The notes under the pieces were generated by a model that did not search any database, was not told the origin of the DNA, and worked only from the letters and a program-made list of their open reading frames with translations. The position numbers and the translations under genes are program-made. Below, piece by piece: positions 9,439 to 18,125 of a stretch of 64,000 nucleotides of DNA. The stretch's first letter is position 1; each line of letters opens with the position of its first letter. Source of the DNA: an uncultured Flavobacteriaceae bacterium (lineage in GTDB: Bacteria > Bacteroidota > Bacteroidia > Flavobacteriales > Flavobacteriaceae); NCBI GenBank assembly GCA_947493175.1, contig CANLQD010000003.1, positions 496,001 through 560,000 on the forward strand, read 5' to 3'.

Positions 9439-10221
9439 ATGGAATGCAAAAATTGCGAAAACCTTCTAAGAACGGACTATAACTATTGTTCTTTTTGCGG
9501 CGCGAAAGTAATTCAAAATAGGATTACCCTTAAAAGTCTTTGGTATGATGTTACCGAACGGTTTTTGAATGTCGATAATACGTTTTTCAAAACCTTCACT
9601 CATCTATTTTCAAAACCTGAAGTTGTCATAGGAGGCTATATTGACGGAGTTCGCAAAAAGTACTTGAACCCTGTAAGTTATATTACCATTGCCCTTACCT
9701 TGACCGGATTTCTAATCATTTTTATTAGAAAGACCTTTCCCGATGGTATTGACTTTGATATTTTTAATACCGGGGTATACAATAGGGAAACTTCTAAAAG
9801 ACTCACCGATTTCTCGTTGACTTTCTACTCACTCAATTTTCTAATGTATATTCCAATCCTCGCATTTTGTGGCTGGCTTTTGTATAATTCAAGAAAGTTG
9901 AACTTCACTGAATACATCGTTGCCTTTATCTACTTACAGGCACAATACAGTTTGTTCTCCATTCCAATTACCATCTTGGTTTTATTTCTTCTCCCAGAGG
10001 CCTACATGACCTATTCCTTCATTGGCATAGTCCTGATGGTCAGTTATGCGATGTATGTGTTACATCGGTTGGCACCTGTTAAAAAAGGAGAAGCCATTGT
10101 GAAAGCGGTAGGTTTCCTGTCTCTTTTCAGCATGGGTTTTGTGTTTTTAGGTATAGTGCAGGCCATAATGATGCTTGTGACGGGTACCCTTACACTAGAA
10201 GATTTTGCTCCTAAAAAATAA
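9439..10221 (+). CDS. DUF3667 zinc-ribbon membrane protein
   Basis: A 260-residue protein with an N-terminal zinc ribbon (Cys3, Cys6, Cys18 and Cys21 in MECKNCENLL and YNYCSFCGAK), then a conserved amphipathic part with FKTFTHLFSKPEVVIGGYIDGVRKKYLNPVSYI split over two stretches, then about five membrane spans from residue 80 on. This is the DUF3667 layout common in Bacteroidota; function unknown. Only 19 bp after cdaA, so the two are likely cotranscribed. Its stop codon directly abuts the stop codon of the convergent ABC exporter gene with no base between. Confidence 0.8.
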   Translation: MECKNCENLLRTDYNYCSFCGAKVIQNRITLKSLWYDVTERFLNVDNTFFKTFTHLFSKPEVVIGGYIDGVRKKYLNPVSYITIALTLTGFLIIFIRKTFPDGIDFDIFNTGVYNRETSKRLTDFSLTFYSLNFLMYIPILAFCGWLLYNSRKLNFTEYIVAFIYLQAQYSLFSIPITILVLFLLPEAYMTYSFIGIVLMVSYAMYVLHRLAPVKKGEAIVKAVGFLSLFSMGFVFLGIVQAIMMLVTGTLTLEDFAPKK

Positions 10222-11988
10222 TTAGGCAAGTTCCTCGGCCAAAAACTGCGCCTCATATAAATTACTGTAATAACCACCTTTTTTGAGCAGTTCTTTATGA
10301 TTGCCGGTCTCAACAATTTTACCTGCATCCATGACCAATATCTTATCGGCCTTCTTAATGGTTGCCAAACGGTGGGCAATGATGATAGAAGTTCGTCCCT
10401 CGGTAATCTTTTCCGTAGCTTTTTGAATCAACTGTTCCGAATACGTATCCACCGAAGAGGTAGCCTCGTCGAGTACTAAAATACTAGGGTTGCTCACATA
10501 GGCTCTCAAGAAGGCTATGAGCTGTCGCTGGCCGCTGGAAAGCATAGTACCTCTTTCCTTCACATTATAGCTATAGGCTCCTGGTAAACTACTAATAAAA
10601 TCATGTACTCCTATTTGCTTGGCTGCAGCTTCTATCTCGGTTACCGAAACGGTTTTGTCCTGCAGGGAAATATTGTTGGCGATGGTATCTGCAAAAAGAA
10701 ACACATCTTGTAAAACAACCGCAATATGGGACCGTAAAGAGGCCAATGTATATTCCTTGATATCGACCCCATCTACCAAAATGGTACCTGAATTTATTTC
10801 GTAAAAACGGTTTAACAAGTTGATAATCGTAGATTTTCCAGCACCCGTAGCACCTACGATGGCCACTGTTTCCCCTGCTTTTACACTGAACGAGATACCG
10901 TGCAATACTTCTTCCCCTTCTACATAACCAAAACGGACATCCTCAAATGCAATATCCCCTTTTACATCATTCTTTATCAAAGCCCCTGAATCAAGTATAC
11001 GACTATCGGTATCCAAAATCGTAAAAACCCGATTTGCCGCCACCATGCCCATCTGAAGTGTATTGAACTTATCGGCGATCTGCCTCAAGGGTCTAAAAAG
11101 CAACTCTATCAAAAATAAAAAAGAAACGATGGTACCTATATTATCTTGATTGATACTGTTCAAATCCTGCAAGACTCCGAAGTATACCACCAACCCAATC
11201 GCAATGGCCGTAACGATTTCAGCAACCGGAAAGAAAATGGAGTTGTACCAAACGGTTTTCAACCAAGCATTCTGATGCTTTTCGTTTATTTTTCTAAAAT
11301 TTTCCTTTTCAATTTCCTCCCTCGTGAACAGTTGAACTATCTTCATTCCGGTAATACGTTCCTGCACGAACGAATTCAAGTTCGACACTTCTGCACGGAC
11401 TTCGATAAACGCAACTTTCATGGCCTTTTGAAACAAACGCGTGGCGTATAGAATAATGGGTAAGAGGCCAAAAACCAACAAGGCCAATTTCCAGTTCAGA
11501 TAGGTCATAAACACTGCTGCGGTCAACATTTTCAACAAATCGGCCACGATGACAAAAAAGCCCTGGCTAAAAATCTCCCCGATCCGTTGCATATCCGCTA
11601 CCGCACGTGTAACCAACACCCCAATAGAAGAATTGTCGAAATACTGCATTCGAAAGCCGATCATTTTTTTGAAGAGTGCCACTCGAACATCCTTAATGAC
11701 CGATTCTCCTAACCAGTTTGCGTAATAGTTAAAGCAAAGTTGACTAATGACCTGACCGACCAACACCGCCAACATCGTCAACGTAAGCGTCAAAAGCTTG
11801 TCTGCATCATTCACCTTAATAGCTTCATTTACGATCCTACCGGCGAAGGAAGCGGTCAACACCGCAAAAACCGATAGAAGTATCGCCGCCAAGGCCACAC
11901 CGTAAAAAGTAAGTTTATAGGGCTTGGTATGCGCTATAAGACGTTTAAATAAATTGTAGTCAAACGCTTTTCCTGAACTCTTCTCCAT
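10222..11988 (-). CDS. ABC exporter, fused membrane and ATPase domains
   Basis: A 588-residue half-transporter of the MsbA/BmrA type that works as a homodimer. Residues 1-310 hold six membrane spans; the ATPase domain follows with Walker A GATGAGKST near residue 380, the signature LSSGQRQL, Walker B ILVLDEATSSVD and the switch histidine in IIIAHRL. The substrate cannot be told from sequence; lipid, drug or peptide export are all possible. The start ATG touches the truA stop codon directly, so translation is probably coupled to truA. Confidence 0.93.
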   Translation of the reverse strand: MEKSSGKAFDYNLFKRLIAHTKPYKLTFYGVALAAILLSVFAVLTASFAGRIVNEAIKVNDADKLLTLTLTMLAVLVGQVISQLCFNYYANWLGESVIKDVRVALFKKMIGFRMQYFDNSSIGVLVTRAVADMQRIGEIFSQGFFVIVADLLKMLTAAVFMTYLNWKLALLVFGLLPIILYATRLFQKAMKVAFIEVRAEVSNLNSFVQERITGMKIVQLFTREEIEKENFRKINEKHQNAWLKTVWYNSIFFPVAEIVTAIAIGLVVYFGVLQDLNSINQDNIGTIVSFLFLIELLFRPLRQIADKFNTLQMGMVAANRVFTILDTDSRILDSGALIKNDVKGDIAFEDVRFGYVEGEEVLHGISFSVKAGETVAIVGATGAGKSTIINLLNRFYEINSGTILVDGVDIKEYTLASLRSHIAVVLQDVFLFADTIANNISLQDKTVSVTEIEAAAKQIGVHDFISSLPGAYSYNVKERGTMLSSGQRQLIAFLRAYVSNPSILVLDEATSSVDTYSEQLIQKATEKITEGRTSIIIAHRLATIKKADKILVMDAGKIVETGNHKELLKKGGYYSNLYEAQFLAEELA

Positions 11989-12732
11989 CTATTTTAAAAT
12001 CTCATCGGGATATGTTACCCTTGTCAAATATAATCCTTTTGCAGGCACCGAAGGTCCGGCCTCCGATCGATTCTTACTCGTGATCACTTTTCGGATGTCC
12101 GCTGGTTCCATATTTCCTTTTCCTACCTCGATCAACGTACCGACTACGGCTCGCACCATATTTCGAAGAAACCGATCAGCGGTAATCGTAAAGACCAAAC
12201 GGTCATTCTCCCATTTCCAAAGGGCGGAGCGCACATCGCATCGAAAAGTCTTTACGTCGGTATTTGATTTGGAAAAACACTCGAAATCGGTATACTCGGT
12301 CAACACCGCAGCCGCCTCGTTCATGTGGGCAAGACCCAACGGATATTTTACATAGTAGGCACTGTTCGAAAGAAACGGATTTTTCTCCTGTACGACCCAG
12401 TATTCATAAGTACGTTCGATTGCATGAAACCGAGCATGGGCATCATCGGGAACCGCCATGATTCCCTGCACTGCAATATCGTCAGGAAGAAAGGCATTCA
12501 AACGATACACCAAGTTAGATACATCATCGATACCATGAAAATCAAAATGGGCGAACAACTGCCTTGCATGCACACCGGTATCGGTGCGCCCTGCCCCTAC
12601 CAATACCACAGCCTCTCCCAATAACTTGGAAAAAGCATTCTCCATTACCGACTGAATCGTAACTGCATTCGGCTGTTTTTGCCAACCATGGTAGTTGGTA
12701 CCCACATAGGAAAACTGGACAAAATACCTCAA
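11989..12732 (-). CDS. truA: tRNA pseudouridine(38-40) synthase TruA
   Basis: A 247-residue pseudouridine synthase acting on positions 38-40 of the tRNA anticodon arm. The catalytic aspartate is in VGAGRTDTGVHA; the N-terminal start YFVQFSYVGTNYHGWQ and the C-terminal RFLRNMVRAVVGTLIEVG are typical. Length is normal. It is the first gene of a two-gene unit with the ABC exporter and has a good promoter at 12758-12790. Confidence 0.97.
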   Translation of the reverse strand: MRYFVQFSYVGTNYHGWQKQPNAVTIQSVMENAFSKLLGEAVVLVGAGRTDTGVHARQLFAHFDFHGIDDVSNLVYRLNAFLPDDIAVQGIMAVPDDAHARFHAIERTYEYWVVQEKNPFLSNSAYYVKYPLGLAHMNEAAAVLTEYTDFECFSKSNTDVKTFRCDVRSALWKWENDRLVFTITADRFLRNMVRAVVGTLIEVGKGNMEPADIRKVITSKNRSEAGPSVPAKGLYLTRVTYPDEILK

Positions 12733-12757
12733 ATGAAACTGTTCGTTTGGTAGGTTG

Positions 12758-12790
12758 CAAAGATAAGGAAGTAGTACGTATGAAATACAA
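12758..12790 (-). promoter_or_regulatory. Promoter of truA and ABC exporter
   Basis: On the minus strand TTG (12788-12790) and TATCTTTG (12758-12765) are separated by 22 bases, an exact fit to the Bacteroidota TTG...TAnnTTTG promoter. The start of transcription would be near 12751, about 20 bases before the truA ATG. Confidence 0.65.
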
Positions 12791-13000
12791 GGTGCGAAAT
12801 ACGAAGTCTGAAGTGAAGCCTATGAAAGGAAAGGAGTGAAAAAGCATAAAGAGAGAAACGCGGAGTAACCTTGTTTTTTCCAAGATTCCTTGGGGAATTG
12901 ATCAACAAAACACGTCTACCACGACCATATCCTTTTTATTTTCATTTCGTGTTTCACTCTTTTCTTTGGTATTTTGTACTTTGGTTTTCTAATTTGTACA

Positions 13001-13495
13001 ATGACAAGAATTCTGTTGCTCTCCGATACCCATTCCCACATAGATAATTCGATTTTGAAATATGCGGATCAGGCGGATGAAATTTGGCATGCCGGTGATA
13101 TCGGAAGCCTTGCCGTTACGGACACCTTGGCACGGATTAAACCAATCCGGGCCGTTTATGGCAATATCGATGATGCGGTCATACAACAGGAATTCCCCCT
13201 GAACAACCGGTTTAAATGTGAAGAGGTAGATGTGCTGATGACCCATATCGGAGGCTATCCGCCCAAATACAATGGCAGAACCCGCGACCTTATCAAAAAG
13301 AATCCGCCTAAACTTTTTATTTGTGGGCATTCCCATATCTTAAAAGTAATGATGGACAAAAAACTGGGTGTATTACATATGAACCCGGGAGCCTGTGGCA
13401 AACATGGTTTTCATCACGTACGCACCATGTTGCGGTTTACAATTCATGATAAGGACATCAAAGACTTGGAGGTCATTGAATTGGGAAAAAGATAA
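13001..13495 (+). CDS. YfcE/MJ0936-type metallophosphoesterase
   Basis: A 164-residue calcineurin-like phosphoesterase. Metal-ligand motifs are visible in order: LLLSDTHSH, HAGDIGS, VYGNIDD, CGHSHI and MNPGA. The frame opens at 12974, but the ATG at 13001 gives MTRILLLSDTHSH, which matches the family start, whereas the nine extra residues have no counterpart. Family members act on small phosphodiesters in vitro; the physiological substrate is unknown. It is divergent from truA. Confidence 0.9.
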   Translation: MTRILLLSDTHSHIDNSILKYADQADEIWHAGDIGSLAVTDTLARIKPIRAVYGNIDDAVIQQEFPLNNRFKCEEVDVLMTHIGGYPPKYNGRTRDLIKKNPPKLFICGHSHILKVMMDKKLGVLHMNPGACGKHGFHHVRTMLRFTIHDKDIKDLEVIELGKR

Positions 13496-13571
13496 ATCGG
13501 AACGGACATCGACTTTTCTGTTTATTTTAGTTCAAACTATAACGATTATTAGTAGATACCAAATATAACCC

Positions 13572-14873
13572 ATGACTTTCAGAAACTTATCCCGAGCCCT
13601 TGCCCCACTTTTCATTCTCTTTAACCTCTCGCTTTTAGATGCACAAATTACCATTAGTTCTAGCAGACCGGAAGGCGTTTTCGAAGTAGGGGACACCGTT
13701 AGGTGGGACATTGCATTTGAAAAAGGTGCCTCGGTGGATTCCCTGACCTACTCGCTAAAAAAAGGTGGACTTACGATTGTTTCGGAAGGACCATTGCCTA
13801 AAAAGGGGAACAAGGCAAAACTCGAGCATACCTTTGAAAGTCCTGGTGCCCTATTACTGGAATTGCAATGGAAATCCGATAATGGAGAAACGCAAAAGAT
13901 GGTCGATGGTGCCATTGCCAACCCAGAAGATATTGTGCTGTCGAGCGAACGACCCGATGACTTTGATATTTTTTGGAACGGGCAAATCGAAAGATTGAAA
14001 ACCATCCCGAAAGCCACCCAATTACAAACTATTCAATTGCCCGAATCACCCGATATCGAGTACTATCATACCCAAATGAAAAACATAGACCGTAGCCACA
14101 TACGAGGGCAATTGGCCAAACCTGCCAAAGGGGAAAAGCTACCCGCTTTGCTCATTGTACAATGGGCGGGTGTGTATCCGCTACAACCAGAATGGGTGAT
14201 CGACAAGGCAAAGCAGGGGTGGTTGGTATTGAACATCAACCCACATGACCTTCCCATAGACCGAGAACTCAACTTTTACACTTCCCAAAAAGAAGGTCTT
14301 TTAAAAAACTATCCATCCATCAACAACGAAGACCGGGAACAAAGCTACTTTTTACGCATGTACCTCTCTTGCTATCGGGCTGCACAGTACCTCGCGGAAC
14401 GACCCGATTGGGACGGGGAAACACTGGTCGTCATGGGTGCAAGCCAAGGAGGTTTACAGTCTTTGGTAACGGCCGGTCTCCATCCAAAAATTACCGCTGC
14501 CTTGGCCTTGGTACCCGCCGGTTTCGACACGATGGGCCCAACAGTTGGCAGAAAAGATGGATGGCCCCATTGGTACACGAATACCGAAAATAAAAATCCC
14601 GAAAAAGTACATTTGACCAGTAAATATTTTGACGTTGCCAATTTTGTTCCTAGGATCGAATGCCCCGTTCTGGTAGGTGTGGGCCTCTTAGATCAAACCT
14701 GTCCGCCCGAAGGCATTTACGCAGGTATAAACCAGCTGAAAACTCACAAGGAAATTTTATTGTTGCCTAAATCGGAACATCAATCGAAGGGTGGTTCACA
14801 AGATGCATATCATGCACGTGCCGATGACGTTTGGTTACCAAAATTAAGAACTGGGACTTTTATACAGGAATAA
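13572..14873 (+). CDS. Secreted CE7-type acetyl esterase (AXE1 family)
   Basis: A 433-residue protein with a signal peptide ending near ...LLDAQ, an N-terminal beta domain (about 25-120), and a C-terminal alpha/beta hydrolase of the acetylxylan esterase/cephalosporin deacetylase family. The triad can be placed: Ser291 in GASQGG, Asp374 in GLLDQTC and His403 in KSEHQ. The HIRGQL segment resembles the family RGQ motif. Such enzymes remove acetyl groups from xylan-type oligosaccharides in the periplasm; the substrate here is inferred only. No other carbohydrate genes are adjacent. Confidence 0.85.
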   Translation: MTFRNLSRALAPLFILFNLSLLDAQITISSSRPEGVFEVGDTVRWDIAFEKGASVDSLTYSLKKGGLTIVSEGPLPKKGNKAKLEHTFESPGALLLELQWKSDNGETQKMVDGAIANPEDIVLSSERPDDFDIFWNGQIERLKTIPKATQLQTIQLPESPDIEYYHTQMKNIDRSHIRGQLAKPAKGEKLPALLIVQWAGVYPLQPEWVIDKAKQGWLVLNINPHDLPIDRELNFYTSQKEGLLKNYPSINNEDREQSYFLRMYLSCYRAAQYLAERPDWDGETLVVMGASQGGLQSLVTAGLHPKITAALALVPAGFDTMGPTVGRKDGWPHWYTNTENKNPEKVHLTSKYFDVANFVPRIECPVLVGVGLLDQTCPPEGIYAGINQLKTHKEILLLPKSEHQSKGGSQDAYHARADDVWLPKLRTGTFIQE

Positions 14874-14903
14874 GAGGCCTTGTCATTTCTATATCCCATT
14901 GCT

Positions 14904-14933
14904 AAAAAAAGCCCAGGGAACTACCCCTGGGCT
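14904..14933 (-). terminator. Rho-independent terminator of the DUF4293 gene
   Basis: A GC-rich 9-bp perfect stem (AGCCCAGGG / CCCTGGGCT, 14910-14918 and 14925-14933) with a 6-base loop, followed on the minus strand by seven T. It stands 30 bp after the DUF4293 stop. Confidence 0.88.
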
Positions 14934-14962
14934 CACGCACTAATACTACTAAGATGTTAGGT

Positions 14963-15373
14963 TCAACGTAAACGATCTACAGATTTTACAAGATCCTCAT
15001 CCTTCTTGATAGCCCTGTTGGCCAGGACTAAAAAAACGATAGAAATAATAGGAATCAGCATCCCAATACCCTTCTCAGAGATGGCTGTCTCTCCAGATAA
15101 ATTTAGTGATCGGTAAACGAAAAATCCCAGTAAAAAAAGATTCAATATCATGTTCAATCTGTTAAGTACAAATTGATTTTTTCTATTTTTAAACAACCCT
15201 ATGGCAATTAGCGCCAGTAAGGCCGAGGCATAAAACGCAATCGATGTCAATAACTCGCTTTGCGCATACACTTGGGTCCCTTCCCCATCTGACCAAAGAT
15301 AGACCCAAAATGGTAAAACTCCAGCAATTAGCACAACCAAGAGCAAATAAACCGTCTGTATTCTTTGCAACAT
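14963..15373 (-). CDS. DUF4293 membrane protein
   Basis: A 136-residue protein with four hydrophobic spans, beginning MLQRIQTVYLLLVVL, the usual start of the Bacteroidota DUF4293 family. The open frame extends to 15532 but the extra 53 residues have no hydrophobic or family features and lie upstream of a good promoter element, so 15373 is the start. Function unknown. It is divergent from rho, an arrangement frequent in Flavobacteriaceae. Confidence 0.85.
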   Translation of the reverse strand: MLQRIQTVYLLLVVLIAGVLPFWVYLWSDGEGTQVYAQSELLTSIAFYASALLALIAIGLFKNRKNQFVLNRLNMILNLFLLGFFVYRSLNLSGETAISEKGIGMLIPIISIVFLVLANRAIKKDEDLVKSVDRLR

Positions 15374-15397
15374 TGCCTTAAAACGTTTTTCGGATAG

Positions 15398-15405
15398 CAA
15401 AAGTA
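15398..15405 (-). promoter_or_regulatory. -7 promoter element of the DUF4293 gene
   Basis: TACTTTTG on the minus strand is an exact TAnnTTTG match, placing the transcript start near 15391, about 18 bases before the chosen ATG and downstream of the start of the longer open frame. No clear -33 TTG. Confidence 0.5.
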
Positions 15406-15565
15406 CATGTCTTTTTAAAAATATGCATTTAAAGTTGAAAATAATTTGTATTATTGTTGCGTTATTAGATAAGCACTTACCCGCAGGGATATCAGTCCCG
15501 AGTAATACCCGAATAACAAAATACTTCAACAATTTTCAATACAAGTATAATTTACACATATCTTA

Positions 15566-17134
15566 ATGTTTGAAATTTCAGATTTAAAAGCTAAAAAGCT
15601 ACCTGAGCTTCAGGAAATTGCCTCGGGATTGAATGTCCCCAAATACAAATCCCTCAAAAAACTGGACCTCGTTTATCAGATTCTTGACCTACAGGCCGCA
15701 GACCCTAAAAAAGTGGCGGAAGTGGCCCCCGCAAAGGCTACCGAAAAGGACAAGCCCAAACCGAAACAGAAACGGGAGCGCATCGATAAAAATCGACCCA
15801 ACCCCAAACCGAGAGTAGAAAAGGAACCGGTAAAAGCAAAAACCGAGTCCGAACCGGAGAAAAAAATAGAGCAAAACAACCCTCGCAGAGAGCAGCATAA
15901 GCCTCAAGGCCAACACAAACAAAGTAACAGACCGCAACGCCAGCAAAAGCAGCAGAATTACGACAAAAGTAATTTTGACAAAGACTTAAAGAATAGGTAC
16001 AAGGAACCTGAATTCGAGTTCGATAGTATTATCGAGAGCGAAGGGGTACTCGACATCATGCAAGATGGATACGGGTTTTTGCGTTCTTCCGATTACAATT
16101 ATCTTTCTTCCCCAGATGATATTTATGTGTCCCAATCACAAATTCGTTTGTTCGGACTCAAAACCGGGGATACCGTTCTAGGAAACGTTCGCCCCCCCAA
16201 AGAGGGTGAAAAATATTTCCCTTTGATCAAAGTGAACAAAATTAACGGTATCGACCCACAGGTGGTGCGAGATCGCGTGTCATTTGAGCATTTGACACCC
16301 CTTTTCCCACAAGAAAAATTCAATATTGCAGAGCGGCAAAGCAGCATCTCGACACGGGTCATGGACCTTTTCTCACCCATCGGGAAAGGACAACGCGGTA
16401 TGATCGTTTCCCAACCGAAGACCGGTAAGACCATGCTGTTAAAGGATATTGCGAATGCGATTGCGGCCAACCATCCCGAGGTCTATCAAATTATTTTGCT
16501 GATCGATGAACGCCCGGAAGAGGTGACCGATATGCAGCGAAACGTACGTGGTGAAGTCGTTGCCTCCACCTTTGACAAGGAAGCCGTTGAGCATGTTCGG
16601 GTCGCCAACATTGTTTTAGAGAAAGCAAAACGACTGGTAGAATGTGGCCATGATGTGGTCATTTTACTGGACTCCATTACGCGATTGGCAAGAGCTTACA
16701 ATACTGTGCAACCGGCATCGGGAAAAGTATTGAGTGGTGGTGTGGATGCAAATGCCCTGCACAAACCCAAACGGTTTTTCGGAGCTGCGCGTAACATCGA
16801 AAATGGTGGATCGCTTTCGATTATTGCTACGGCCTTGACAGAGACCGGTTCTAAAATGGACGAGGTCATATTTGAAGAATTCAAGGGAACCGGCAATATG
16901 GAACTACAGCTTGATCGCAAAATATCGAACCGTAGAATCTTTCCGGCCATTGACCTTACGTCTTCGAGTACCAGGAGGGACGACTTATTGTTAGACGAAA
17001 ATACGATTCAGCGCATGTGGATCATGCGCAAGTACCTGGCAGACATGAACCCTGTGGAAGCCATGGAGTTCATTGAACAGCGTATCAAACAAACACGTAA
17101 TAACGAAGAGTTTTTGATGACCATGAGTCAATAG
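15566..17134 (+). CDS. rho: Transcription termination factor Rho with low-complexity insert
   Basis: A 522-residue hexameric RNA helicase that ends transcription. Residues 1-45 are the SAP-like Rho_N domain. Residues about 50-150 are a highly charged insert rich in K, R, P, Q and N, absent from E. coli Rho (419 residues). The RNA-binding cold-shock-like domain follows ([15 protein letters not shown], about 162-230). The ATPase core has Walker A QPKTGKT near residue 285, Walker [17 protein letters not shown] and the Q-loop/R-loop region. Such inserts are usual in Bacteroidota Rho and are thought to aid RNA binding. It is followed by its own hairpin terminator. Confidence 0.97.
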   Translation: MFEISDLKAKKLPELQEIASGLNVPKYKSLKKLDLVYQILDLQAADPKKVAEVAPAKATEKDKPKPKQKRERIDKNRPNPKPRVEKEPVKAKTESEPEKKIEQNNPRREQHKPQGQHKQSNRPQRQQKQQNYDKSNFDKDLKNRYKEPEFEFDSIIESEGVLDIMQDGYGFLRSSDYNYLSSPDDIYVSQSQIRLFGLKTGDTVLGNVRPPKEGEKYFPLIKVNKINGIDPQVVRDRVSFEHLTPLFPQEKFNIAERQSSISTRVMDLFSPIGKGQRGMIVSQPKTGKTMLLKDIANAIAANHPEVYQIILLIDERPEEVTDMQRNVRGEVVASTFDKEAVEHVRVANIVLEKAKRLVECGHDVVILLDSITRLARAYNTVQPASGKVLSGGVDANALHKPKRFFGAARNIENGGSLSIIATALTETGSKMDEVIFEEFKGTGNMELQLDRKISNRRIFPAIDLTSSSTRRDDLLLDENTIQRMWIMRKYLADMNPVEAMEFIEQRIKQTRNNEEFLMTMSQ

Positions 17135-17167
17135 ATTCCTGTTATACTGAAAATTCTTTAAAGGAAG

Positions 17168-17217
17168 TCCCAGATTCCCATGGTGCAAGACCGTGGAGTC
17201 TGGGATTTCTTGTTTTT
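17168..17217 (+). terminator. Rho-independent terminator of rho
   Basis: Stem TCCCAGA / TCTGGGA (17168-17174, 17199-17205) extended by an inner CCATGG / CCGTGG stem, followed by a T-rich run (TTTCTTGTTTTT). It is 33 bp after the rho stop. A Rho gene ended by an intrinsic terminator is expected. Confidence 0.8.
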
Positions 17218-17339
17218 GGGAATAATTGACTTTTTGGGTACGATTATCCTTAAATTAAATATCTTTATACCGCAATGGTAAATCACTCCCCCTACATTGC
17301 AAGAGCGTACTATCTTTCTAATTTCTAAAAACCAGAACC

Positions 17340-18080
17340 ATGAAAAACTATGGAAAAAAGTCAGCACCTTTTATCATTATGATGGGACTCTTATTAGGGT
17401 TTGTAGCGTGCCAACCTAAAGGAGAAGAGCCAAAAGAACCTGTAAAACCCCCACAGCAGATTGTCACCATTGATGAGGCCAAAGGTTACTATGACAATTA
17501 CTCGAAACGTAGGGTACCCCTCATCCAACGTTATGAAGACTCTATCAACCGCCGAAATATGGACCCTGTTGATGAAAAAATGCAACAAGATCAAAAAGAA
17601 AACAATGAGAAGAGTGCAGAGGGGATGCAAGGCCCTGCGAAGTTCGATGTGGCCCGATATGTGTATTACGACTACCAGACCATAAAGGATTATATGACCT
17701 TTATAGAACAGCAGGCAACCGCCGCAAAAGTTGACATTTCTACCTTGCGCTTTTATTTTTCGAACTATCCCAACGATGAGAAATTCATACACCCACGACA
17801 AAACTCCATTATGATTTCGCCGGCCCTTAAAAAGGGGGATCGAGAATACCTGTTCTATATCGATGACTCGGATCCCAAAAACCCAACCGCTGTATTGTTA
17901 GGGGATAATTTCGGCCCGACCAAAGATGGCGTAGGTGTTGCACCATCCCAAAGCGATCAAAACTTTGCGTCTTTTGTTCCAAATATGCCTAACACCAGCG
18001 CATCGACCGCTCCTTATTACAATGGGCAGAGTCTTACTTTGAATAGCGGGTCAGGCGTACCGCCCCCTCACAACGAATAA
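17340..18080 (+). CDS. Lipoprotein of unknown function
   Basis: A 246-residue protein with a lipoprotein signal (lipobox FVAC, Cys24) and a charged, proline-rich linker after it. A middle block (about 75-190) has predicted alternating helices and strands with the phrase RYVYYDYQTIKDYM; the end is disordered and rich in S, N, P and G. I recognise no named domain. It precedes by 45 bp an integral membrane protein on the same strand, so the two may form a unit. A near-consensus element TATCTTTA lies at 17260-17267, about 72 bp upstream. Confidence 0.7.
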   Translation: MKNYGKKSAPFIIMMGLLLGFVACQPKGEEPKEPVKPPQQIVTIDEAKGYYDNYSKRRVPLIQRYEDSINRRNMDPVDEKMQQDQKENNEKSAEGMQGPAKFDVARYVYYDYQTIKDYMTFIEQQATAAKVDISTLRFYFSNYPNDEKFIHPRQNSIMISPALKKGDREYLFYIDDSDPKNPTAVLLGDNFGPTKDGVGVAPSQSDQNFASFVPNMPNTSASTAPYYNGQSLTLNSGSGVPPPHNE

Positions 18081-18125
18081 TATTTAAAAAAGAGCCAAAT
18101 AATATCATTTTTGATTTAAACAAAG

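Noticed and set aside
12542..12883. A 113-codon minus-strand frame overlapping truA
   Set aside because: It overlaps truA in another frame and continues into low-complexity spacer; no family signal.
15420..15565. A leader structure or attenuator before rho
   Set aside because: Only short AT-rich inverted repeats are seen (for example AATAAT/ATTATT); none is convincing.
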